This document shows, piece by piece, positions 1 to 10,285 of a DNA stretch of 64,000 nucleotides. Positions within the stretch are counted from its first letter, which is position 1; the number at the start of each line of letters is the position of its first letter. This DNA is from Bostrychus sinensis. Its lineage: Eukaryota; Chordata; Actinopteri; Gobiiformes; Eleotridae. The stretch is taken from NCBI GenBank assembly GCA_020698575.1, contig CM036251.1, positions 3,857,788-3,921,787 of the forward strand, written 5' to 3'. A program made the translations under genes and the position numbers. Under the pieces are notes generated by a model that was not told the origin of the DNA, searched no databases, and saw only the letters and a list, made by a program, of their open reading frames with translations.

Positions 1-678
1 AAATTAAAATCCCTCAATCTTTCCGTCTTATCTGCGTCTAACCCGCCTCTCTGCCATCACTCTCTCAGATCTCTTCTTTGTGCCTCTCTGACGATGCGTT
101 CGGGGTCTAAGGGGAGCGCGGGGAAACTGCGGGTGTCACTGGTGAAATATTCATGGTGCGTTCGCTTGTGTTTGACACCTCGGTACTCTCCAGCCTCATT
201 CCCGTTTCCTCACAGCGCTTCCTTCTTTTTTTTTGTCTCCTCTCTTCCTCAAAGCCGACTGCCATTCAACATGTAGCATGAACGGAATCCTCCACGTTTA
301 CATTTTCATAAAAGAATGAGCCTTTATCGCCGCTCGTAAGTGTATTTTAACGCCGCTTTGAACGATCCAACGTTTTTACAGCCATTCCCGCCACAAAGGG
401 AACATTTCATCGGGTTTTTAAATTAATGGGAAAATCCTAAATTGAGTGACTTCTCAGAAAGACGTCCTGCACAAAAGGATCCAATGGTTTTGATGACCAG
501 AATCTAATTATTAGACACGGTTAGGAGCTGACAATACAATACTCGTGGTGCGATATGTTCTGGGAAAGCTGGAATAGAGAAGATAATATGAACAATTTGA
601 ACAATGAATGACGACTTGAATAGGTAGACCTTGTACCTGATAAAGTGGCCACCAGTTTCTTCTGCTGCTGGATCTGCT
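1..678. other. single-copy sequence, no gene seen
   Basis: No repeat, RNA gene or convincing exon is visible. The sequence has normal complexity and mixed GC content. A 60-codon frame at 94-276 has no splice signals, no recognisable domain and a pyrimidine-rich end, so I do not treat it as coding. Confidence 0.5.
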
Positions 679-1236
679 TTAACCTCTTAAACCCGAACAG
701 AGCCCGACGGAGCTCCGCCCCCTTGCGTCCGCTTGTTGGGACCATAGCGGGGAGATACAAGCGGCTGACACACACATGTTTGACATCCTCGTGTTCGGAC
801 AATTCAGTGGCAACAAAACTATCTACTTCAATTTCTATTCAACAGTTGGATTCCGCCTGGATTTTTTAAAAATAAAACATGTATATCTTTCCATTACTTT
901 GTTTATTTGGCACAAATTTTGCTGCAGTAGACCAAGATATGTGACATTTTCAATTTATGTTGTTATTTGCTTCACTACAGGAAGGAAAAAGGCTTTTTTG
1001 GAGGCAAATATGTGTTTTTTTTTTCAGGCGGAAATTAGAATAATCCATTTCAACCTCAGTTTATGGTCAAACAATATAATTTATTAATATTATTTCTCTT
1101 CCACAGTAATCCCCAAAGTCCACCAATTAATTTGCTACCAAGGTTCGCTATGTACACCTAGTAAATGCTAAGTAAAACCTTAATAAATGTAGATATAGAA
1201 TTTTCAGGAAAAAGGCCTCAGAGCTTAACAGGTTAA
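679..1236. mobile_element. piggyBac-like MITE, full-length copy
   Basis: The block is bounded by TTAA at 679-682 and at 1233-1236. Just inside are imperfect terminal inverted repeats, CCTCTTAAACCC on the left and CCTGTTAAGCTC read from the right. TTAA duplications with termini starting CC are the hallmark of the piggyBac superfamily. It encodes no transposase, so it would be non-autonomous. A second copy lies at 48217-48701 in the same orientation. That copy lacks about 27 bp near the left end and has lost the right terminus. Superfamily assignment is inferred from target site and termini only. Confidence 0.7.
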
Positions 1237-1275
1237 GGTTATTGTGTGTTCAGAGATGATCTTCTGCAGACTCTG

Positions 1276-1410
1276 TGGCAAGGTGGCAGAGTGGTAAACA
1301 CTACTGCCTCACAGCAAGAAGGTCACAGTTTGGATGCTCAGACCATGCATGGCCTTTCTGTGTGGAATTTCCATGTTCTCCCTGTGTCTGGGCGGGTTTC
1401 CTCAGGGAAT
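1276..1410 (+). repeat. tRNA-like SINE, degenerate copy
   Basis: It opens with GGCAAGGTGGCAGAGTGG, a tRNA box A-like segment, followed by CTGCCTCACAGCAAGAAGG and a body with TTTCTGTGTGGAATTT. Better preserved copies are at 30208-30370 and, partly, 36735-36825. The box B region is decayed here. This is a very common fish dispersed repeat. The name SINE rests on the tRNA-like head. Confidence 0.65.
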
Positions 1411-1495
1411 ACTCCTCCATCAACCTCAGAACATGCAAAATAGGGCAGGATCCTAGCTTAAGACCTGGAGTGCGCACTGTGGTCCTGACAGGTTG

Positions 1496-1708
1496 GTAAA
1501 TTTATATCGCACTTTTCTACCTCCATGGGTACTCAAAGCACTTTACATCAAGGAACCATTCACCCTTTTACACACACATTCATACACCAGTGGGCGCAGA
1601 CACTGGAGGCAAGGTGGGTTAAGTGTCTTGCCCAAGGACACAACAACAGTATGCAGTAACCTTCTGGTTAGCAGACAAGTGGCTCTACCAACTGAGCTAC
1701 TGCTGCCC
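1496..1708 (-). repeat. tRNA-derived SINE, reverse orientation
   Basis: Read on the minus strand it begins GGGCAGCAGTAGCTCAGTTG and continues GTAGAGC, a clear tRNA 5' region with box A. This is followed by the fish SINE body motif TGTCCTTGGGCAAGACACTT. The plus-strand end, TATCGCACTTTTCTACC, is the far end of the same repeat. It is the best tRNA-like head in the window. Related bodies occur at 50770-50885, 56084-56370 and 56794-56915. Confidence 0.75.
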
Positions 1709-1765
1709 AAATGGGTCAAATGCAGAGGACAAAATTGCCTACAGGGACAGTGAAGTCTATTGCTA
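1709..1765 (+). repeat. SINE tail fragment
   Basis: The segment GGGTCAAATGCAGAGGACAA followed by a GACAGTGAAGTCTATT-like end matches the 3' tail seen again at 38830-38940. It abuts the head of the neighbouring reverse SINE, so two SINE pieces are joined here. Confidence 0.5.
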
Positions 1766-2212
1766 AGACACCAGAAGCCTCATTTATGCAACAGTATGAA
1801 CAGAAATTGTAGTGTGTGTTATAGTTTGTAGTTTTCAGAAATAATTAAAGCTAACTATGATATCTTAGTGAGTAGCTTTTTATTCGTGTTTTACCAGCAG
1901 CTTGTATAGCTCTCTGGAGTTACAGAGCGATAGAGGACGAGGACAAGAAGCCCTGGAAATTGAGTTGATCTACCACTAAAATCATATTAAAAACATAATT
2001 TTAAGGCCCAAGTACTACATAGTGTTGCTTTAAAATACATTCTTCCAATATAGACAACTGCAGATTGTAATTTTGATTCATTTATACAGGATTGGATCAG
2101 GTTTGGCAACTAAAAACGATAAAATAAACAGGATGTCTTACTTTTTGTTGAACATCTGAACAGAGATATTCTGCTAAATCCACTGAGCTTTTAACCATGT
2201 TATATATATCTT
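1766..2212. other. non-coding, nothing recognised
   Basis: AT-rich unique-looking sequence. I see no exon, RNA gene or tandem repeat. Confidence 0.5.
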
Positions 2213-2695
2213 TCTCCTCAAAAACAGACCTAGAGCAGTATTCTGTTTCATTCACACGTTTGAGTAATCCTGTATGCTGAGGCGCTGCCCTTCTCCAGAG
2301 CTGAAAACGCTGGGTCTCACGTCTCTACGTAGACACGAGAAACCAGGAAGTGCTCCTGCGAGTTTCTAAAACCCAGACACCGTCACCGGACTCGTTCTGA
2401 TCATTTCAGCCTTAAACCTCCGTCACTATGAAGCGGTCAGCTCAGTTATCTATCTGTTAGCATCATGTCGCTAACAGCTAATTAGCCATTACATGCGCTG
2501 CGTATTGTGACACCTAATCCAAGCATTCTCTGCAAATTCACAGTACCAGCTCTCAAAAGGAAAATGTTTACCACATGTAAAGTATGTTATTTTAAGTTAT
2601 AAAACATGAAATACTGATGCAAAGGAGTCCAAAACTGTTTCAAAAAGCCTGAAAAGAGCAGAATATGTGACCTTTAACCAAGTGGACCAGTTAAA
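2213..2695. repeat. dispersed repeat family R1, copy 1
   Basis: From 2213 to about 2495 this matches, inverted, the block at 14743-15007. Shared features include the CTCCTCAAAAACAGACCT end, GTAATCCTGTATGCTGAGGC and the TGAAGCGGTCAGCTCAG region. The right end carries GCAGAATATGTGACCTTTAA. That resembles the terminus of the TTAA-flanked element at 60754-61167, which also shares the TTTGAGTAATCCTGTAT core. It is probably a non-autonomous DNA transposon family. The left terminus was not found. Confidence 0.6.
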
Positions 2696-3799
2696 GTCTA
2701 AAGTGAGACAGATCTGTGTCTCGTCCGCCTATGAAGTCAGACGTCTTTAAAAACTAAACCACTTGTTGTGTGTAAAAGTGTGCTTTCCTTGACGGAGCTG
2801 ACCTCGTGCTCAGAGCCTCCAGAGTAAAAGACTATTTTAGTGAAAGCAGAAGGAAGAGGAGAGTGATGGATGAGTTTAGCACAGAGGCAGCTGCTGTGTC
2901 CTGCCTCGCAGATATAAAAACATGGAGGTCTCTGTCTCCCCACCTCTGTCAAAAACACTACCCTCCGGGCCCTTCTCTTAGATAGTACTTTACTCATACA
3001 CACATTCTAGACGCACTGCATGAAGCGAAGAGCAACATTTAAAGATGTGCATCCAAACTTTCTTGCTCATGAAAATAAAACACTTCTTTTTTTTACTCGG
3101 TCGCTAACCAAACCAGGAAATTGATTGGTGTTGTTGTTGTGTGAAGCTTAGGCTGTAAAAAATTTTTTTTTCATTTTTTGTTGCAGTTTAGGGATATTGC
3201 TGATACCTTAAAATACTATGTACACAAGAAATATATATTTAAATGCACAATCTGAACAAAAACATACACATTTAAGCCATGTTCATGATTAAACGTGTAT
3301 TGGAGCTAAGTTAAACTATAAAGTAAAAAATAAAATAAAAAAAGTGTCCCTCATCTCAGTGTCAGGGATAGTGAGAGCGGCCTATTGGCTTTAGTGCAAC
3401 CAATTGGATTTTTGCAAGATTTGTGAGTTCACAGATATCCAAAAATCCATCTTCTCAGGCTCAATCTTCGTCCGTCCCAATGAAAACTGATGGAAAAATC
3501 TGTTGTGACAACGCCAATGAGCCTCTTAGCAATACTAGCAAACAACATGACGACACTTAAATATGATTACAAAGATGTTTATAAACTGCAAACATCCTCA
3601 GAATAAATGTTTTGTTTTGCTGTCGCAGTGGTTTGTTGTTTAACTACGTTGTTGTTGTGGCTGTGATTGGATAAAACTAATCCTGGAGGCGGTCACTGGT
3701 TCTTCATCCAATCAGCTGCAGTTATTTTACTGAAATGGCCTCTGGTTTGCAAAGGTTTTTCTTGGAGGACATACAGTTGGTTACATGAGGAACATAATT
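2696..3799. other. non-coding, nothing recognised
   Basis: Mixed AT-rich sequence with short poly-T and poly-A tracts. I see no gene-like feature. Minus-strand frames around 2737-3003 have no supporting signals. Confidence 0.5.
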
Positions 3800-4984
3800 C
3801 TGTCTCTCCTCTCTGTCCTGGTCCTCTCTGTCCTCCTCCTCTCTGTCCTGGTCCTCTCTGTCCTCCTCCTCTCTGTCCTTCTCCTCTCTGTCCTCCTCTC
3901 TGTCCTGGTCCTCTCTGTCCTCCTCCTCTCTGTCTCTCCTCTCTGTCCTGGTCCTCTCTGTCCTGGTCCTCTCTGTCCTCCTCCTCTCTGTCCTCCTCCG
4001 CTGGGTCCTCCTCTCTGTCCTTCTCCTCTGTGTCCTCCTCCGCTGGGTCCTCCTCTCTGTCCTTCTCCTCTGTGTCCTCCTCCTCTCTGTCCTTCTCCTC
4101 TGTGTCCTCCTCCTCTCTGTCCTTCTCCTCTGTGTCCTGGTCCTCTCTGTCCTTCTCCTCTGTGTCCTCCTCTCTGTCCTTCTCCTCTGTGTCCTCCTCC
4201 TCTCTGTCCTTCTCCTCTGTGTCCTCCTCCTCTCTGTTCTTCTCCTCTGTGTCCTCCTCCTCTCTGTCCTGGTCCTCTCTGTCCTCCTCCTCTCTGTCCT
4301 CCTCCGCTGGGTCCTCCTCTCTGTCCTTCTCCTCTCTGTCCTGTGTCCTCCTCTCTGTCCTTCTCCTCTCTGTCCTGTGTCCTCCTCTGTGTCCTGCTCT
4401 CTGTCCTTCTCCTCTATGTCCTTCTCCTCTGTGTCCTCCTCTCTGTCCTTCTCCTCTCTGTCCTGTGTCCTCCTCTCTGTCCTGGTCCTCTCTGTCCTGG
4501 TCCTCTCTGTCCTGGTCCTCTCTGTCCTGGTCCTCTCTGTCCTTCTCCTCTGTGTCCTCCTCTCTGTCCTGTGTCCTCCTCTCTGTCCTGGTCCTCTCTG
4601 TCCTTCTCCTCTGTGTCCTCCTCTCTGTCCTTCTTCTCTGTGTCCTCCTCTCTGTCCTCCTCTCTGTCCTGTGTCCTCCTCTCTGTCCTGTGTCCTCCTC
4701 TGTGTCCTCCTGTCTGTCCTCCTCCTATCTGTCCTGTGTCCTCCTCTCTGTCCTTCTCCTCTGTGTCCTCCTCTCTGTCCTTCTCCTCTGTGTCCTCCTC
4801 TCTGTCCTTCTCCTCTGTGTCCTCCTCTCTGTCCTTCTCCTCTCTGTCCTGTGTCCTCCTCTCTGTCCTTCTCCTCTGTGTCCTCCTCCTCTGTGTCCTC
4901 CTCCTCTCTGTCCTCCTCTCTGTCCTCCTCCTCTGTGTCCTCCTCTGTCCTCCTCCTCTGTGTCCTCCTGTCTGTCCTCCTCCT
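3800..4984. repeat. pyrimidine-rich minisatellite (TCCTCTCTGTCC family)
   Basis: About 1.2 kb of imperfect tandem copies of TCCTCTCTG, TCCTCCTC, TCCTTCTCC, TCCTGG and TCCTCTGTG blocks. In places a roughly 27-bp composite (CTCTGTCCTTCTCC plus TCTGTGTCCTCC) repeats regularly, as at 4040-4250 and 4740-4850. The plus strand is almost all pyrimidine plus G. Frames of 450, 416 and 262 codons on the plus strand and 471 and 193 codons on the minus strand run through it. They are low-complexity artefacts, Ser/Leu/Pro-rich on one strand and Arg/Glu/Thr-rich on the other. Confidence 0.95.
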
Positions 4985-5613
4985 TTGCATCTCAAAGCCC
5001 AGCCGTGGTTTGGCTGTGACCTCCTCTTCCTCTGAGTTAGTCACATCTGAGTCCTGTCCCTGGAGGGTCCCAGAGTGGAGATCCTGGGCTGGACCGGGGT
5101 TAGGCCTGCCCTGGAGAAATCCGCTCTGCCACCTCATTTATTCCACATATTTTCTGTGGATCTGAAGCTCCAAACTCACCTCTGTCCTCAGTCACAGTCA
5201 GGGGAAAAAAAAAAACCTTCTCTGAACATTTCTGTGAAAGTGGAGCAGAGTTGGGGAGAGTGAAAGTGAACTGCAGATGCATGAAGGCAGAGCGGTGAAG
5301 TTAGAGTTGTGAATGCTAAACAGAAAGGGGAAAAACATGAAACAGAAGAAAAAGAAAAGCCTAGTCTCGCAGGAAATTGTAGGAATTAAGTAACTTTGGA
5401 ACATTTTCTCAATAAATAAAATCACAAAATATTGTTTAAGGAGCATGGGACTGAATCCAAAACCAAAACCACTTGGAGAAGGCAGATATCAGCAAAGGTT
5501 TGGCCCAATGCTCAGACCTGAACTCCAGCCAAGGTTCCTCTAACAATCCACTAAAACTAATCATTTATTCCTTTTTTTTTCAGAGTGAGTTGAGTTTGTG
5601 GCAAAACATTTGT
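4985..5613. other. non-coding, nothing recognised
   Basis: Unique-looking sequence between the pyrimidine array and the hAT-type element. No exon or RNA gene is apparent. Confidence 0.5.
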
Positions 5614-6104
5614 CAGTATATTAGAGGTGTAATGATACAGTAACTGTATTGATGTATCCATTTTTTTTCCCTCTGATACAACTACAGCAATACACATGAT
5701 CTTGTATCGAATCGTATCGTTTTCTAGGAAGTGAATATCGATACGCATGATATTGATAATATCAGAAATATCAAAATTAGAAATGTGTATGTTAAAATAA
5801 AACCAGATATGGCTTTTTGGAGATACATTTTGTGTTTCTAATTAAATAAAATGTTGTATTCAACCTCTCTTCACTCTCTGTCTGCTGGACATAATCAACC
5901 CCGGCCACGGTGCTACATTTGAGAGTAAACTTTTATGATTTTTGGCAAAAAGTTGCTGTATTGATTATCGATACGAAGGTGTTGAATCGTATTGAATCAT
6001 CTCGTTCCAAATGAGCCAATATCGTTCTTGAATCATATCGAAACACTTCTAATTGATACATATTGGATCATTGCAAAAACAAATTGTTACACCCTACAGT
6101 ATAT
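5614..6104. mobile_element. hAT-type MITE 1, copy 1, with 8-bp target duplication
   Basis: The element spans 5622-6096. It is flanked by the exact 8-bp duplication CAGTATAT at 5614-5621 and 6097-6104. Its ends are TAGAGGTGTAATGATAC and, read from the right, TAGGGTGTAACAAT. Eight-bp duplications with TAGGG-type ends are characteristic of the hAT superfamily. The interior is rich in ATCGATA-like motifs and has no transposase. It is homologous along its length to 55241-55732. Confidence 0.85.
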
Positions 6105-6580
6105 ATGTTCTGCTGTTATTATATAATTCAAATAATACCAGAAAATACCATTCATTACAAGTTGATTTTAAAAATGCACCTGCATAGTTTTGCTTTTTTA
6201 TGATTTTCAGGTGGAAAAAAAAAAAAAGTGTAAAATACATATTTCAGTAGTGTAAAAATCTCATCTCATTCTTGTTAATCCAGTCTCGTGTCTTGGGATT
6301 TGTGTCTCGTCGCACCCCTAGAATTTAACCTTTTTTTTCCAGATAGATAGAGATAAATGCCTTATTTTGAGAGAGACCAGGCCCAGGGGCAGACCTGTAA
6401 CTAACCTTATAAAAACATTTACATCCAACTCAAGAATAACAAGTTCACGCTATATTTCAGTTTTCAGTAAAAAAAAAAAAGAAAGTACCCAGGGGAAATG
6501 CTGAATTTGCGATGAGTTTTGTCTGTTGTTCCATGATCAAGGTGCAGCGTAAGAGAAAGCAGCTCTTTGTGGATTCTGGG
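6105..6580. other. non-coding, short AT-rich runs
   Basis: Contains poly-A tracts near 6218 and 6468. There is also a fragment near 6275-6322 (CTCGTGTCTTGGGATT, CGTCGCACCCCTAG) that resembles a decayed hAT end. No gene is seen. Confidence 0.45.
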
Positions 6581-6690
6581 TGCTTTATTTTATTTTATTT
6601 ATTTTATTTAACCATTCTTTAACCAGGAAAGTCCCATTGAGATTCACAGATCTCTTTTTCAAGGCAGTCCTGGCTGAGAGGCGTCAACAA
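6581..6690 (-). repeat. LINE-like 3' tail, reverse
   Basis: Read on the minus strand it gives AATCTCAATGGGACTTTCCT followed by GGTTAAAGAATGGTTAAATAAAAT. The related plus-strand tail is at about 30395-30460. This motif is typical of 3' ends of fish retrotransposons and the SINEs that borrow them. Family assignment is from memory, so confidence is moderate. Confidence 0.5.
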
Positions 6691-6964
6691 CACAACCTGC
6701 ATTGCATAAAAAATACAATAAAAAGAGAAATAAAAGTTAAAAACAATGAGACAACAATAAAAAGACACATTTAGAAGCAGTGGCAGGTTAGTGATTGCAT
6801 CTCCAGGTCTTTCAAAATAGACTCAAAATGATCCAAAGGGACCAGATTTTGCACATGAACTGAAGAATTACAAAAGCTGAAATTGTGTTTTTTCAGTAAA
6901 TAATGAATAAATAATGTCCAAAACTAGAAAATTAGAAGCACAAACTTTGACCAAAGCATTGTTA

Positions 6965-7075
6965 TCTCACAGTGGTAAAGATATAGAGCTCCAACCTGGA
7001 TCGAGGATCTTCTAGTCTCCTTTAGTTGCTTCTAGTTCAGGTGTAAATGCTCTGTCCATTGAACACAAAACCTAT
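6965..7075 (-). repeat. tRNA-like SINE fragment, reverse
   Basis: The block containing CTAGTTCAGGTGTAAATGCT is the reverse complement of the better-preserved segment at 16045-16140. A shorter related piece is near 48140-48195. The plus-strand version has a degenerate tRNA-like head. Confidence 0.45.
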
Positions 7076-7529
7076 ACATCTAACACTGGCAGAGAATCCA
7101 CAAAAACAAATTTCTTTCTTCTTGCTATAGTACAGAATTTATTAAAGATTTCTGAATCCGGACAGTGTTTCAAATCCACAAAAAGGCAAATAAAAACATC
7201 TTCCTTCCTTCCGTCTCATAATATTATATAAATCTGACCATTACTTATTGCAGTCTGACAAAGAAATGGCAAATCAGTGCACAGCCTCCTTGTAGGGATT
7301 AACAGTGCCATGCATAATAGTAAAAGAAAAAATTGAAACCTAAAACTTCAGACTGTGTTATGGGAGGTTGTGTTTGCTAAATGCACTCAATTGACTGTTT
7401 GCGTGAGAGACTGAGAAGTCTGGGACATGCTCCAGACAGACTAATAATGTGTGAAGTAGTGTTTAAAATTCATTAAAGTGTAAGTAAAGTAGTTTGGGCG
7501 TGTAACTGGAGATACGGCGAGGTTGGAGT
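7076..7529. other. non-coding, nothing recognised
   Basis: Unique-looking AT-rich sequence upstream of the candidate exon. There is no strong polypyrimidine tract plus AG close to 7530, which weakens the exon call that follows. Confidence 0.4.
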
Positions 7530-7724
7530 GTGACGGAGCAGGAGGCGGAGAGCTGCTCCACCTGTGGAAAATCTCTGCCTCGCTTCACCAAAAATCCTTT
7601 TACTCCGCTTCCCCAAACTTGCTCCAGCTCTGCTACACATGCCCTGGTTTTAAACTCGGCCAAAACACAGAAAGTATACGGGAAGGAGACGCACCGTTAC
7701 ACCATTACTGGCAATTACACGCAG
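7530..7724 (+). other. possible exon ending at a strong splice donor
   Basis: A 65-codon open stretch ends exactly at CAG|GTGAGT (7722-7730), a near-perfect vertebrate 5' splice site. It starts TEQEAESCSTCGKSL and ends HRYTITGNYTQ, with a CxxC pair near the start. There is no in-frame ATG and no good acceptor upstream. The minus strand is also open across the region (66 codons). I do not recognise a family. It could be an exon, part of a degenerate transposon-derived gene, or chance. The donor site is what I see; the exon is inference. Confidence 0.25.
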
Positions 7725-7850
7725 GTGAGTCTGTAAATTGTGCCTTGGCTTTGTGACCGACCGCTCAGAAGGACACCAACCAAGCGTCATGTTCTGCAAA
7801 ATACTGTCTGTGTCTTTGCTACCAGATAAGATAATTGTAGGTAATTTAAT

Positions 7851-8337
7851 TTAACCCTGTAAAGCCTGACATATCAAAAAATAGCCAGAAAATTCAAATT
7901 TTTGGAACTGAGATGTTTATTAACCCTTTTATGAAAAAAAAAATCCATATCATTTTGTTTCTGAGATTTCTTTTTTTTGTATCACATATGATACATTGGG
8001 CAATTCTGGCAACTTTTTGCTCATGACAATGTTAACTTTAGATACAAAAACATAGAACTGGTAGTTCCTCTGTATTAGGCTTTAAAATAAAACCTTCAAG
8101 TGTCAGAGTAGTATAAAAATTTAATTAGTGTAAAATAATGCAGATTATTGTTCTTTTGCCATCGATCCTAGCATTAAATTTTACTCTAAGTGGCATTAAA
8201 AAGTCTTAAAACAGTCTTAAATTTCACAAGGCAAAACCTGGAACCACCCCGGGCGGTGTTTTATTGATCGTTTTGATAAATTAGAGGTCTCAGAAACTCG
8301 AGTAGCAAATATGATACAAATGGTTTTATAGGGTTAA
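7851..8337. mobile_element. piggyBac-like MITE, TTAA-flanked
   Basis: TTAA at 7851-7854 and 8334-8337 flank a 479-bp block. Its ends are CCCTGTAAAGCC on the left and CCCTATAAAACC read from the right. Termini starting CCC next to TTAA fit the piggyBac superfamily. No transposase frame is present. It differs in sequence from the element at 679-1236. Confidence 0.7.
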
Positions 8338-10189
8338 ATATGGTTAAAGGTACAGTATGCAACCTGCGCTCTACAGGTTTGAGAAAAGTACTGCAGTCTA
8401 AATCAAAACAGTGGTCTCTTTTTTCTGATTGGAGGATCAGCAATGATGAAAAAAATTTAAACAAAAAGAACTTGGCCATTATGTAAAATATGTTTTTCTA
8501 AAGCGTCCAAAGTGCTCAGAAAGTTTTTGTCAATTATTCTGTATTGAAGATGCTCTTTGGAGCTCGGGGCCAGAAAAAAACAGGACACTATTTGTTTACC
8601 TGAAGTTTAAAAAGCCTTTATTTCATGTGGCTATGTTTAAAAAATCTTTAAAAGCATAGCGTGCCGGGTTTGACTTCTTCAGCCTTCTTCAGGGTCATTT
8701 CCACCTTTCTTTCCTCTAATTGTGTGTAAAATATACTTTTAATTGTGAATAAATCAGCTGTACCATTGCTATCAATAAACTAATTTGATTTAAATATGTT
8801 TACCTCATATCTTGGGACACGTGTGGGTCATTTTAACATAATATAAAAATCATATATACTGCTCATAGCACGTTTAATTCCTTATAATTATTCTGTTAAA
8901 TTCATTTCTTGTCAGGGGGTAATGGGCAGAAGGGGAAAAGTACCCAAAACACAGCACTGCAGATCCAAAACTTTAATAAAAGTTAAAAGTCTAACCAGAA
9001 GTCCAAAACCCAAACACAAGAATCCAAAAAACAAAAAGAAGGCAGAGCAAAATGCAAAATACATTAGAGCGCTATACATTAAGCTATTAAGACTACAAAA
9101 AACCTCAGTCTCGGCTGTGGTGGTCTTTGAGATTTTTTAAAACCAAACATTGTAAGAAAATACTGTACTTTTGAATGTATAAATTTGTAAGTAATTTCTT
9201 TTCAGCACAAGAAGAACCAGGAGAACGTGTGTTGGCATTAAATCATTAATGGTCAGGGAACAGCTGCTTTTTTTTACTGCAAGTATAGAGCTCTCCAGCC
9301 CAAATTCCTAATGCTAAACCTGGATTACAATGGTTTCTGATATGAAGACGCCAATCTGTAGCACACAGCAGACGTTTACTGGCTTGGCCTCTACGTCCTT
9401 CAACATTGATACAGACAAAATACACCTACATTAAATAATAGATTAAAACAATAGCGGTAGTGGCAGTAATACACTTTGACATTCCCGCGCATGTGAATAT
9501 AAACCACTTTGACAATTGCATCCACTCTGGTTTTGCGATAACACGTTCTTGTCAGTCTCTGAAGGCCCGCTCTGTCAGGTGTCCCTGCAGACTCCAGTTT
9601 AAATGTTTAATCTTCCACATAATTGCGTTTATTATTAGGAATGATGGCTGACGTCTGCCTGGGCCCCTCTTTCATGAATCCTCATCAAAACCGCATACGA
9701 CTTTCCAATAAAAAACAAACAAAAAATAAAAAAAACACGTCTGGGGACCCACTCATCAAGCCTTGTCATATTCATCTCACACTTAACGCCAGCCATTGGT
9801 CGTCCGGTCACGTTCCGCTACTGCCATCTTTTTTTTTCTCTGCGAGGCATCTGGTTTTAATTGGAGCGATACGCCGTTACCGCAGCAGCTGCCGAGCCGG
9901 TTAGGACAATAAATTACACCAATTAGGAGGCGAATGGAAGACGGAGTGCGACATAGGGGAACCAGTGTAGTGAGAGGAGATGGGGAAAACGAACTGGAAT
10001 GACGCTGAACCAAACCAACAGCAGATATAATGGGTTTGGTCAAAATATTGATAAAGTGAGTAAATATATGGATGTAGAAACCTGTATTAGAATAGATTTG
10101 GATCAGGTTATGTTGAGTAATTGCTTTGTGGATGATTAATTAGAATCTCTACAGCGATCCTATAAATTTCTAGTTTGATTAAAAGGAGC
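8338..10189. other. single-copy DNA with regulatory-like patches
   Basis: No gene is seen. About 9770-9960 is higher-complexity sequence with paired homeodomain-type motifs: TTTTAATTGGAGC near 9855 and, in opposite orientation, CACCAATTAGG near 9918. Stretches such as 9455-9650 also look single-copy. Conservation cannot be judged here, so enhancer function is only a guess. Confidence 0.35.
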
Positions 10190-10285
10190 ACAGTGACAGA
10201 GCGGCTTGTGCTCTTACCTGCCAGCAAGGAAGTCGTGAGATCGTTCCTCGAGCCGGCCAGCAGAAGATTGGGTCTCTAGCGCTAG
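10190..10285 (+). repeat. dispersed tRNA-like repeat, left half (split by insertion)
   Basis: GAGCACAGTGACAGAGCGGC through CCAGCAAGGAAGTCGTGAG and GATCGTTCC is a diverged form of the tRNA-like SINE head seen at 30208. The usual downstream part of such a repeat, with CATGTCCTCCAAAGACATGC, resumes at about 11326. A transposon has therefore inserted between the two halves. Confidence 0.55.

Noticed and set aside
3667..5165. Reading frames of 193-471 codons on both strands
   Set aside because: They lie over the pyrimidine-rich minisatellite. Composition is low complexity and several frames overlap on both strands, as expected from the repeat unit.
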